Source: JAOEGB01 sp041262585 (lineage in GTDB: Bacteria; Actinomycetota; Actinomycetes; Streptosporangiales; Streptosporangiaceae). Taken from it: a stretch of DNA of 64,000 bases. The translations under genes were made by a program, and so were the position numbers. Below the pieces are notes generated by a model. The model saw nothing but the letters and a program-made list of their open reading frames with translations, had not been told where the DNA came from and searched no databases. The stretch spans positions 310,001-374,000 of the forward strand of contig NZ_JBGCBZ010000005.1 of assembly GCF_041262585.1 (NCBI RefSeq), in the 5' to 3' direction. The stretch's first letter is position 1; each line of letters opens with the position of its first letter. Positions 52,501 through 59,893 of the stretch are shown here, piece by piece.

Positions 52501-52790
52501 TGGTCCGGCGACACCATGAGGCGATATCCGGACGGGTCGGCGACCACGAGGCCGCGGTCGATCGTGGCGCGCAGCCGGGAGACCAGGGCCTGGAGGGCGT
52601 TGCCCACGCCGTTCGGAGGATTGTCCTCCCACACTCCGGCGACGAGGGCGTCCATGGGCACGGTTCGCCCGGCGTCCAGGAGCAGCAGCGTCAGCAGCGC
52701 CCGCAGCCGCTGCCCGCCGACCTCGATCAGACGCCCGCCCTGGCGCACCTCCAGGGGGCCGAGGACGGCGAAGCTCACGCCCGTGTCCAC
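49557..52790 (-). CDS. SARP/AfsR-type regulator (BTAD, NB-ARC, TPR)
   Basis: This STAND-type transcription factor is about 1077 aa. The OmpR-like DNA-binding domain (FAVLGPLEVRQGG, then GNALQALVSRLRATID) is followed by the BTAD domain. A Pro/Gly/Asp repeat linker leads into an NB-ARC ATPase with Walker A LLGPGGAGKTRLAVE and IVLDNCEHLIGAAATL, and the C-terminal half is TPR-rich. GTG 52790 has AAGGGGG about 5 bases upstream; ATG 52805 is an alternative with a poorer site. Such proteins activate secondary-metabolite clusters; here it is convergent with a DrrAB exporter. Confidence 0.93.
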   Translation of the reverse strand: MDTGVSFAVLGPLEVRQGGRLIEVGGQRLRALLTLLLLDAGRTVPMDALVAGVWEDNPPNGVGNALQALVSRLRATIDRGLVVADPSGYRLMVSPDQVDVHLFARLAREGRAALMAGDAERAALTLRDALGLWRGAPLTDLHPSGPRGGVEVARLQELRIAAAEDRFEAELLLGRSSDLVPEIPPLVAAHPLRERLRGQLMRALYGSGRRVEALAAYEDARAAFADQLGADPSPALADLHLSMLRGDLTLPVPPDQGPGPDRRPGPDRGPDSGRGRPAALPRPGVGARAVRKGNLRARLTSFVGREEDVEWAGELLAAHRLVTLLGPGGAGKTRLAVESAEAFAARVPDGAWLVELAPVLDPAELPQTVLAALGLRDTGLVPVRAPSASQVPEADPTGRLLAALSGRAMLIVLDNCEHLIGAAATLADRLLADCPGVRILATSREPLGITGEMLWPVRPLDLDHAVRLFADRAAAARPGYRPEDHREAVERICRGLDGMPLAIELAAARLRTLSAEVIADRLGDRFRLLTGGSRTAMPRHQTLRSVVEWSWDLLDEEERALAARLAVFAGGATLESAEQVCEGDVDVLGRLVDKSLVVFDGGRYRMLETIRAYAAERLAESGHERDVRLAHAQFFADLAEEAEPHLRRREQVEWLRRLSAEHDNLSAALRWATDQGEADLALRLVGGLGWYWWLVGHRLEGAHRAADAIRVAGHGDPLKLALANAVHGITWAGGAMTSDEARVSLTAAIELAASGATGPPHPLIALAMPVLALFLGSEPRAEAYLEDLLHHPDPWVVAAAHMFRGHLHFNGGRAAEAEADIRTSLDGFRAVGDRWGMGNALAALAEASTMRGDTAAAIPVMEEAIALVNEVGAVEDTPYMRARLAIALNAAGDRQAAIAVLDETDRFCAGVGDTVGNAGVRHIRGDFSREDGDFDAARTHYQEALRLLDGRGGLVSKQFEATLSASLGMLAEQEGDARRARRLHGEALALAVEAQDGPVVGHVIIGYACLAALEGDHTRAAVLLGGAGAIRGFFDVVGFDHVRVTEAAKAALGHGEFTRCHERGRAMTRDEVVAFAR

Positions 52791-52988
52791 AGCCGCCCCC
52801 TTCATGCCTTGATTGTGGCCGAAAAGGAGCGTTCCCCGCGCCGCGGAGGCCCGGGCCGCTGCCGCGCAAGCGCGGCGACAGCGGGCTTGACGAATCGTAA
52901 AAGGCGCGACAGCAGGTGAGAGGCGTGGGCGGACCCGGGCCGTGGTACGGATCAACGCGATCGGGTCAGGGCACCTTTGCAATCCGCG

Positions 52989-52994
52989 TAGCAT
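52989..52994 (+). promoter_or_regulatory. -10 element TAGCAT of the Raf-inhibitor-like lipoprotein gene
   Basis: TAGCAT lies 8 nt upstream of ATG 53003, consistent with leaderless initiation. Confidence 0.4.
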
Positions 52995-53002
52995 CATCGG
53001 GC

Positions 53003-53548
53003 ATGGGGTCGCCGAGAAAGTCACCGGTCGCGCGAGCCGCCGCCGCCATCACGGCGGTCACGCTCGCGGCCTCGGGCTGCGGGATCCTGGGCGGCGGATC
53101 GCCCAGGAACCTCGACGTGATCAGTGTGTCGAGCCCGCGGTTCCGCGACGGCGCCCCCCTGCCGCACGGCTATTCCTGTAGTGGAGGGCTGGGCAATCCG
53201 CCGCTCCGCTGGTCCGGTACGTCGGGCGCCAAGTCAGTGGCCCTCGTGGTCGACGACAACAACAGGCAGAGCGGCGCGGAGGTGCACTGGGTGGTGTTCA
53301 ACATCGATCCGAACACCACCGAGCTGGGCGAGAACGGCGTCCCCAGGGGCGCGCGGCAGGGCCAGACGACTAACGGGAAAGTGGGCTATATGGCCCCCTG
53401 TCAGCCCAACGGCAGTTACCGTTTCACTGTCTACGCCCTGAACGCGAAACTCGATCTCCAGCAGGGCGCCCCCCTCGCGGAGACCCTGGATCGCATCGCC
53501 GATCACACCATCGCTCGCGGACGGCTCACGGCCGACAACATCGAGTGA
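53003..53548 (+). CDS. YbhB/YbcL (Raf kinase inhibitor-like, PEBP) lipoprotein
   Basis: This 181-aa protein has a signal peptide with lipobox LAASGC, so it is exported and lipid-anchored. The PEBP fold follows: LPHGYSCSGGLGNPPLRWSG, AEVHWVVFNIDP with the ligand-pocket His, and SYRFTVYALNAKLDL near the end. The family binds small anionic ligands; its cellular job in actinobacteria is unclear. ATG 53003 starts the signal peptide, and the frame upstream has no similarity. Confidence 0.93.
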   Translation: MGSPRKSPVARAAAAITAVTLAASGCGILGGGSPRNLDVISVSSPRFRDGAPLPHGYSCSGGLGNPPLRWSGTSGAKSVALVVDDNNRQSGAEVHWVVFNIDPNTTELGENGVPRGARQGQTTNGKVGYMAPCQPNGSYRFTVYALNAKLDLQQGAPLAETLDRIADHTIARGRLTADNIE

Positions 53549-53731
53549 CATGCTGAACACCGGAGGAAGTCGTGCTACACCAATCTTCACCTAGGGTGTG
53601 ACAACGGTCATTGTGGTCGAGCAGAATCGGATCCAATTGCTGAGCGCAGGTGATCAAAGGGGGCAGGTCGCGTCGATGGCCGCGCGATCTCACCGGCGCC
53701 GCTGGAAGGCCATGGCCTTGAGGGTGGTGCT

Positions 53732-55717
53732 ATGACTGCGGTCATTATGGGCCTCGTCGCCGTCGTGCTCCTTGTGCTCGTCGTCGTGGCACTGGGCATG
53801 CGGTCGATGAACCGCAGGGAGAGCGCTCTCTCTTCTGAGCGGATCAAGGCGATGGCCGAGAACAAGGGTCCCAAGCCTCGGCGGCCCGCCGAGGAGACGT
53901 TCTTCGAGAGCTTCCCCCAGGGTTTCGACGCCTTCGAGGAGCCCGCGGACCGCGGCTCCAAGCAGCGTGCCGCTGGCCCGCGCCCGGCGCCCCGCCCCGG
54001 AGGGCGGCAGGCCTCCCGTCCCGCGCAGCGCGGGGGCAAACAGCCCGCCGCCGCGCGCGGCAAGCGCGGCGTGGACGAGTGGGGCGAGCCCGACGACTAC
54101 GACGACGACTACTGGAGCCGCGTGCGCGCCGACGACGGCGGCTTCGGCGGCACCATCGCCGCCCGCATGGCGACGCCGCGCCCGGTCACCCAGTCGGCGG
54201 CCGACTCCCCCGCCGGTCCGGCATCGGCGGCCTCCGCGTCAAACGGCTCCCCGTCCGGGGACTCCCGGCCCCCCATGGCCGACCCTGACGCCGTGACCGT
54301 CCAGGCCGCTCTTCCGCAGCGGCCCGCCGCGGCCGGGCTGGCCGACCTCGTCGAGCCCGCGCGGCCCGCCGCCTCCGCCGACCAGAAGACCGTGACCTTC
54401 GCCGCGCCCACGCCCGACATCCTGGGCACGTTAGGCGCTCCCTCCACAGGCCCGCTGGAGTCCTCTCCTGCGAGCGACCTCTTCAGCACCGGGCCGCGGG
54501 CCGCCGGATCCGGCGGCTCCCCGTCCGGCCGGTCCACCAGGCCGGCCCGATCCGGCCGCCGCTCCGCGGCATCGGCCGACACCACGACCGGGGCGGGCCG
54601 TACGACCGGCTCCTTCGACACCGGCCAGGGCACGGGGTCGTACGACATCCCGGGCGGCACCGGACCGTTCCGGGCCCCGGGGAGCACCGGACCCTTCGAC
54701 GTCCCGGGCGGCGCCGGTTCGTTCGACGCCACCGCAAGCGCACCGTCGTTCGAGGCCACGCCGTCACCGATCCCCAGCACCGGCTTCTTCACCGCCGTCG
54801 GCGGCACCGGATCCTCCACCGGCACCGATTCCTTCTCCGCCGACTCCTTCACCACCGGCACGGGGCTCCCCGCCACGGGCCCGTTCCCCACCACCGGCTC
54901 CTTCGACACCGGTCGCACACGTGGATCGTTCGAAGCCACGCGCGGCACGGGCCCCTTCGAGGCCCAGGGGAGCGCCGCGCCCTTCGAGGCCACGCCGTCG
55001 CCGCGGCCCGCGGGCGACGCCTCGGCGTCCTCCGCTCCGGCCACCGGCTCCTTCGACACGTGGGCGGCCTACGACTCCACCCGGACGGGCAACGGCGCGT
55101 CCCACGGCTCGACCGGTCCGTTCGCGACGCCGGACACCGGTTCCTCCTACGCCGTGACGCCGCCCTCGTCCGCACCCTCGTCCCCGGCGTCTCCGGGCTC
55201 TCCGGCGACTCCCTCAGGTGGATGGGCGGCTCGTGACGTGCTCGACGATCCGGAGCCCCCGCGCAGCGCGTCCTCCTGGCCTAACGCCGAGACCTACCAG
55301 ACGCCCTCCTACGACGGCTACCCGCAGTACTCCACCGACCCGTCCTACCCCGCCACGTCCTCGTCGTACGAGGTCAGCGCCGGATGGGCGACGATCGACG
55401 AATCCGACGCGGTGACCGGGCCGAGCCCCGCCACGGGCGTCCCCACCGGCCCCTCGCCGGCCGTCTCGCCGTACGAGTCGGCGGGCTACGACGTCCCCTC
55501 CGGGCAGAGCTTCTACGGCTCCGGCCAGCAGCGGCAGGAGTACGGCGACCCGCAGCGGCCCTCCTCGCCGGAGCAGAACTCGGGCTGGCCGGAGCAGAAC
55601 ACCGGCGGGAGCTGGCCGTCCTACGACGAGCTGTACGGCGACGCGTCGCCCTCGACCGGCGCACGCCGGGGCAACCACCGCAACCCCGACACCGACTATC
55701 CCGACTATTACCGCTGA
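53732..55717 (+). CDS. Membrane-anchored repeat protein, 661 aa, function unknown
   Basis: Residues 3-23 are one transmembrane helix (VIMGLVAVVLLVLVVVALGM), leaving the rest on one side of the membrane. A basic/Pro-rich part leads to a short conserved-looking block, DEWGEPDDYDDDYWSRV then GGTIAARM. After it, residues about 280-480 are built from many degenerate units of the form TGxFD or TGPF/GSFE (for example GTGSYDIPGGTGPF). The last 150 residues are rich in Tyr, Ser and Pro. The protein is predicted to be disordered. I do not recognise a family. It could be a wall-associated scaffold, but nothing in the neighbourhood tells. Confidence 0.75.
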   Translation: MTAVIMGLVAVVLLVLVVVALGMRSMNRRESALSSERIKAMAENKGPKPRRPAEETFFESFPQGFDAFEEPADRGSKQRAAGPRPAPRPGGRQASRPAQRGGKQPAAARGKRGVDEWGEPDDYDDDYWSRVRADDGGFGGTIAARMATPRPVTQSAADSPAGPASAASASNGSPSGDSRPPMADPDAVTVQAALPQRPAAAGLADLVEPARPAASADQKTVTFAAPTPDILGTLGAPSTGPLESSPASDLFSTGPRAAGSGGSPSGRSTRPARSGRRSAASADTTTGAGRTTGSFDTGQGTGSYDIPGGTGPFRAPGSTGPFDVPGGAGSFDATASAPSFEATPSPIPSTGFFTAVGGTGSSTGTDSFSADSFTTGTGLPATGPFPTTGSFDTGRTRGSFEATRGTGPFEAQGSAAPFEATPSPRPAGDASASSAPATGSFDTWAAYDSTRTGNGASHGSTGPFATPDTGSSYAVTPPSSAPSSPASPGSPATPSGGWAARDVLDDPEPPRSASSWPNAETYQTPSYDGYPQYSTDPSYPATSSSYEVSAGWATIDESDAVTGPSPATGVPTGPSPAVSPYESAGYDVPSGQSFYGSGQQRQEYGDPQRPSSPEQNSGWPEQNTGGSWPSYDELYGDASPSTGARRGNHRNPDTDYPDYYR

Positions 55718-55755
55718 TTTTCCCCGAGCTTGCCTGATCGCCCGGCGACCCGTCA

Positions 55756-55761
55756 TATGGT
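55756..55761 (+). promoter_or_regulatory. -10 element TATGGT of the SulP-carbonic anhydrase gene
   Basis: TATGGT lies 6 nt upstream of ATG 55768, consistent with leaderless initiation. Confidence 0.45.
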
Positions 55762-55767
55762 CGCCTC

Positions 55768-58167
55768 ATGGCGCAGAGTAGTCAGGCGAATCCGAAGAGT
55801 CACTGGGCATCCGTGCTCCGGCACGACGTGCCCGCTTCTCTCGTGGTCTTCCTCGTGGCGGTGCCGCTCTCGCTCGGCATAGCCGTGGCGTCCGGCGCTC
55901 CGGTCGCGGCGGGGCTGGTCGCGGCCGTCGTCGGCGGCGTGATCGCGGGAGCGCTCGGCGGGTCCGTCGTCCAGGTGAGCGGGCCCGCCGCGGGCCTCGC
56001 ACTGGTCGTCGCCGAGCTGGTCCAGACGTACGGCTGGCGGGCCACATGCATGATCACTCTCCTGGCCGGGCTGGTGCAGGTGCTGCTCGGGGCGTTCCGG
56101 GTGGCCAAGGCGGCGCTGGGCGTCTCGCCGGCGGTCGTCCACGGCATGCTCGCCGGGGTGGGCGTGACCATCGCCCTGTCACAGCTGCACATCGTGCTCG
56201 GCGGCAGGCCGCAGCGCTCCGCGCTGGAGAACATCGTGGAGCTGCCGTCGCAGATCATCCACAACCACAGCCACGCCGTCATGGCGGGCGTCGTCACCAT
56301 CGCGATCCTGGTCGGGTGGGCGCGGATCCCCCGGCTCCGCGCGGTTCCGGCGCCGCTGGCCGCGCTGCTCATCACCGCCGTGACGACCTCCGTCCTGGGG
56401 TGGGACCTGACGAAGGTCGACCTGTCCGGCGGATTCTCCTCCGTCCAGGGGCCGCTGCTGCCGCAGGGCGACTGGCACGCCATCGCCTCCGCCGTCCTGC
56501 TCGTCGCCCTCCTCGCCGGAGTCGAGTCGCTGCTGACGTGCGTCGCCTCCAACCGGCTGCACGACGGGCCGCGCGCCGACCTCGACAGGGAGCTCACGGC
56601 GCAGGGCGTCGCCAACCTGGTGTCCGGCGCGCTCGGCGGCCTTCCGGTCTCCGGCGTGGTCGTGCGCACCACCACCAACGTCCGGGCCGGGGCGCGCAGC
56701 CGCTGGTCCGCCGTGCTGCACGGCGTGTGGGTGCTGCTGTTCACGGCGGCCTTCGCCTGGGTGATGGCGCTCATCCCGCTGGAGGCCCTGGCGGCGCTGC
56801 TGCTGTTCATCGGCGTGCAGATGGTCAACCTCGGCCACGCCCGCAACCTCCGGGGCCACCGCGAGGTGCCGATCTACTTCGTCACGATGGGCGGCGTCGT
56901 GCTGATCGGCCTCGCCGAGGGCGTCGCGCTGGGCCTCGGCCTCGCGGCGCTGCTGGCGCTCCGCCGGCTGGCCTGGATCTCCGTGCTGGTCCGGCAGGTC
57001 GGCGAGCGCTGGCGGATCGTCGTCACGGGTTCGCTCACATTCATCGGCGTGCCGAGGCTGACCGAGTCGCTTGCGGCCATCCCGCCAGGGGCGGCCGTCG
57101 AGCTGGACCTGAACCTCGACTTCATGGACAACGCCGCCTTCGAGGCGCTGCACGCCTGGCGGCTGGAGCACGAGCGCGGCGGCGGCATGGTCGACATCGA
57201 CGAGCTCCACGGCGAGTGGTACGCCGCGGCCGTCAGCGGCGCCCGTCTCTTCCCCTCCAAGACCCCGCCCCGGCACGAGCGCTGGTGGCTCCCCTGGGCC
57301 TACCGCCGCCGCGCCCTCGATCCCGTACGGCAGGGCCGCGGCGAGTGCGCGTACGACGACGCCCGCCACGACGCCCGCCACGACGCCCGCCACGACGCCC
57401 ATGACGGGGCCTATCACGACGCGGCCCATGACGGGGCCTGCGCGGACTCGTCCGGCGCTCCCTGCGCCGTCCTCTGCCACAGTGCCGATGACGCCGCCGG
57501 TCACGGCGAGGCGTGTGGGGCGGCCCCCGGCGAGGCGAGAGCCGTACCGGATCTGCTGGAAGGCACGAGGGAGTTCCAGCGGCGGACCGCGCCGCTCGTC
57601 CGGCCGCTGCTGCATCGGATGGCGCGCAAGCAGACCCCGTCGCACCTGTTCATCACCTGCGCCGACTCGCGGATCGTGCCCAACATCATCACCGCGAGCG
57701 GCCCGGGAGACCTGTTCACCGTCCGGAACATCGGCAACCTCGTGCCGCGCGCGGCGAGCGTCCCGCCGGACGACTCGGTCGCGGCGGCCATCGAGTACGC
57801 CGTGAACGTGCTGGAGGTCAGGACGATCACCGTGTGCGGCCACTCGGGATGTGGCGCGATGGCCGCCCTGCTGGGCGAGAGCCCGGAGCTTCCCGCGCTG
57901 CGGAGCTGGCTGCGGCACGGGCGGCACAGCCTCGCCCGGTTCGTCGCGGTGGAGGGCCCAGAGGACGACGGAGGGCCGCTCGACCGGCTGTGCCGGGCCA
58001 ACGTGATCCAGCAGCTCGACAACCTGCGGACCCATCCCCTCGTAGACGGGCTCGTGCGGGCCGGGAAGCTGGAGCTCACCGGGCTGTACTTCGACATCGG
58101 CGCGGCCCGCGTCCACGTCCTCGACCGGGAGCGCTTCACGCCCGTCCCCGAGCTCCGCACCGGCTGA
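55768..58167 (+). CDS. SulP anion transporter fused to beta-carbonic anhydrase
   Basis: This is a 799-aa fusion. Residues 20-400 are a SulP membrane domain (SLVVFLVAVPLSLGIAVASG near the start, NRLHDGPRADLDRELTAQG loop). A STAS-like domain follows to about 500 (LDLNLDFMDNAAFEALHAW). A linker rich in His, Asp and Ala comes next (about 525-560). From about 590 there is a beta-carbonic anhydrase with zinc ligands C631, H692 and C695 and D633 (CADSRIV, GHSGCGAM). The pairing suggests bicarbonate uptake coupled to CO2 hydration. It is complete on both sides. Confidence 0.95.
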   Translation: MAQSSQANPKSHWASVLRHDVPASLVVFLVAVPLSLGIAVASGAPVAAGLVAAVVGGVIAGALGGSVVQVSGPAAGLALVVAELVQTYGWRATCMITLLAGLVQVLLGAFRVAKAALGVSPAVVHGMLAGVGVTIALSQLHIVLGGRPQRSALENIVELPSQIIHNHSHAVMAGVVTIAILVGWARIPRLRAVPAPLAALLITAVTTSVLGWDLTKVDLSGGFSSVQGPLLPQGDWHAIASAVLLVALLAGVESLLTCVASNRLHDGPRADLDRELTAQGVANLVSGALGGLPVSGVVVRTTTNVRAGARSRWSAVLHGVWVLLFTAAFAWVMALIPLEALAALLLFIGVQMVNLGHARNLRGHREVPIYFVTMGGVVLIGLAEGVALGLGLAALLALRRLAWISVLVRQVGERWRIVVTGSLTFIGVPRLTESLAAIPPGAAVELDLNLDFMDNAAFEALHAWRLEHERGGGMVDIDELHGEWYAAAVSGARLFPSKTPPRHERWWLPWAYRRRALDPVRQGRGECAYDDARHDARHDARHDAHDGAYHDAAHDGACADSSGAPCAVLCHSADDAAGHGEACGAAPGEARAVPDLLEGTREFQRRTAPLVRPLLHRMARKQTPSHLFITCADSRIVPNIITASGPGDLFTVRNIGNLVPRAASVPPDDSVAAAIEYAVNVLEVRTITVCGHSGCGAMAALLGESPELPALRSWLRHGRHSLARFVAVEGPEDDGGPLDRLCRANVIQQLDNLRTHPLVDGLVRAGKLELTGLYFDIGAARVHVLDRERFTPVPELRTG
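57358..57405. repeat. Tandem 12-bp repeat in the SulP-CA linker
   Basis: GACGCCCGCCAC occurs three times in tandem (57358-57393), followed by the variant GACGCCCATGAC. It encodes a Asp-Ala-Arg-His repeat in the linker between the transporter and carbonic anhydrase domains. Confidence 0.8.
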
Positions 58168-58263
58168 GCCGTAGTGGGGTCCGTCCGTCCGCTCTCAGCG
58201 GATCACGTCCGCCGGCCGTGAAACCGCGGCGACATGAGACGGTGCCTCGCCAAGGATGGCCTC

Positions 58264-59289
58264 ATGAGAATTCTGGTCATGGGTGGTTCGGTGTTCCTGG
58301 GACGGGCGATCGCCGAGGAGGCGCTGAGCCAGGGGCACGAGGTCACGACGTTCAACCGGGGCAAGAGCGGCGCGGACCTGCCGGGGGTGCGTGCCGTACA
58401 CGGCGACAGGGAGGTCGGCGCGGACCTCGATCGGCTCGCCGAGGGGCGAGAGTGGGACGCCGTCATCGACGTCAGCGGCCGCACCCCCCGGGTCGTCCTC
58501 GACTCGGTGCGGCGGCTTTCCGGGCACGCGGGGCACTACACGTTCATCTCCAGCATCTCGGCCTTTCCAGACTGGCCGGTGAAGACGGGGCTCGACGAGA
58601 GCTTCCCCCGGCACGAGTGCCCGCCCGACGCCGAAGCCGGCTACGGGGACTACGGGGTGCTCAAGGCGGGCTGCGAGCGGGCGGTCGAGGAGCACTTCGA
58701 CGGGAAGACGCTGATCATCGACCCTGGTCTGATCCTCGGGCCGCACGAGAACGTCGGCCGGCTGCCGTGGTGGCTCACCCGGATCGCACGGGGAGGCCGC
58801 GTGCTCGCCCCGGGCGACCCCGCGCGGCCGATCCAGCTCATCGACGCCCGGGACATCGCCGCCTTCACCGTCGCCCAGGCGGCGACAGGCGGCACGGGCC
58901 GGTTCCTGACCAGCGGGATTCCGGGGAACGCGACATACGGGAGCTGGCTGGCCGACTGCGTCGAGGTCACCGGCTCCGGCGCCGAGCTGGTGTGGGCGGA
59001 CGACCGGTTCCTGCTCGACCAGGGGGTGGAGCAGTGGACCGAGTTTCCGTGCTGGCTGGCGGACACCCCGGAGACGGCGGGCGCGTGGACGCCCTCGTCG
59101 GCCAAGGCGGTGGCCGCCGGGCTGACCTGCCGTCCGGTCTCCGAGACCGTCCGGGACACCTGGGCGTGGCTGAGGGACATCCCCGAGGATCGGCGCAGCT
59201 TCGGGTCGGCCATGCTGAGCCACGGCATCGACCCGGAGAAGGAGGCGCGCATCCTCGCCGCCTGGGACGCACGCGGCCTTCCGGCATAG
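58264..59289 (+). CDS. NAD-dependent epimerase/dehydratase (SDR, isoflavone-reductase-like)
   Basis: This 341-aa extended short-chain dehydrogenase/reductase has an N-terminal Rossmann loop ILVMGGSVFLGRAIAEEALS, a HxxxxxxFNRGKSGAD region after beta-2, and an active-site-like segment GYGDYGVLKAGCERAVEE with the Tyr-x-x-x-Lys pattern. The C-terminal part resembles nucleoside-diphosphate-sugar epimerases with an unknown substrate. AAGGATGG precedes ATG 58264. It overlaps the promoter of the next gene at its stop codon. Confidence 0.9.
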   Translation: MRILVMGGSVFLGRAIAEEALSQGHEVTTFNRGKSGADLPGVRAVHGDREVGADLDRLAEGREWDAVIDVSGRTPRVVLDSVRRLSGHAGHYTFISSISAFPDWPVKTGLDESFPRHECPPDAEAGYGDYGVLKAGCERAVEEHFDGKTLIIDPGLILGPHENVGRLPWWLTRIARGGRVLAPGDPARPIQLIDARDIAAFTVAQAATGGTGRFLTSGIPGNATYGSWLADCVEVTGSGAELVWADDRFLLDQGVEQWTEFPCWLADTPETAGAWTPSSAKAVAAGLTCRPVSETVRDTWAWLRDIPEDRRSFGSAMLSHGIDPEKEARILAAWDARGLPA

Positions 59290-59292
59290 GCT
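59287..59292 (+). promoter_or_regulatory. -10 element TAGGCT of the PemK-like gene
   Basis: TAGGCT lies 7 nt upstream of ATG 59300 and includes the stop codon of the preceding epimerase gene. Confidence 0.4.
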
Positions 59293-59299
59293 TGCCGCC

Positions 59300-59893
59300 A
59301 TGGTGTGGTGGGCTCTCGGCGTGGTCTCGCTCGTCGTCCTCGGTCTCGCGGTCGCGTCGCGGCTGCGCCGCCCGGCTCCGGAACGGCCGCCCGGTCGCCG
59401 TAGCGGCGCCGGCCGCACGAGAACTCCCGACCGCGGCGGCGCTTCCCGGCGCACCGGTCTCCTTCGGCGCACCGGCGCTTCCCGGCGTCCCGCAGGTTCT
59501 GCCCGTACAGAAGCGCCCGGCCGTACGGAAGCGCCTGGCCGTACGGGCGCTTCCGCCGCGGGCGGCGGGCCCCGGCCTGGGGAGATCTGGTGGGCCGACG
59601 TCCCCTTCGAGGACGGCCCGGGATCCAAGGTCCGGCCCTGCGTCGTGCTCAGGACCCACGGGGACGGCGCCGAGGTGCTGAAGATCACCAGCCAGGACCA
59701 GCGCCACCGCCAGGACCACGTCGAGATCCCCACCCGCACCTGGGATCCGGACGCCGACCACAACAGCTTCCTCGACCTGACCGGGCCGCTCCGGGTGCCC
59801 GCCGCCTCGTTCGGCAACAAGGCGGGCACCCTGGACGCGCGTGTGTGGAAGCAGGTGCGGACGCTCTATCGCCTACCGGCCGGCAGGGGATGA
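59300..59893 (+). CDS. PemK/MazF-like protein with N-terminal membrane anchor
   Basis: This 197-aa protein has residues 4-20 hydrophobic (WWALGVVSLVVLGLAVA), then an Arg/Gly/Ala-rich linker with short repeats (TEAPGRTEAPGR). The last 100 residues form a PemK/MazF fold (PRPGEIWWADVPFEDG, SKVRPCVVLRTHG, KVKITSQDQ-like strand, FLDLTGPLRVPAASFG). MazF toxins are soluble RNA endonucleases; a membrane-tethered version is unusual. No antitoxin gene is next to it: the following gene is a convergent TetR regulator overlapping by 21 bp. It may be a non-toxic family member. Confidence 0.88.
   Translation: MVWWALGVVSLVVLGLAVASRLRRPAPERPPGRRSGAGRTRTPDRGGASRRTGLLRRTGASRRPAGSARTEAPGRTEAPGRTGASAAGGGPRPGEIWWADVPFEDGPGSKVRPCVVLRTHGDGAEVLKITSQDQRHRQDHVEIPTRTWDPDADHNSFLDLTGPLRVPAASFGNKAGTLDARVWKQVRTLYRLPAGRG

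Noticed and set aside
56179..58116. 645-codon minus-strand frame over the SulP-CA gene
   Set aside because: Shadow frame, rich in Arg/Gly/His because of the opposite strand's codons.
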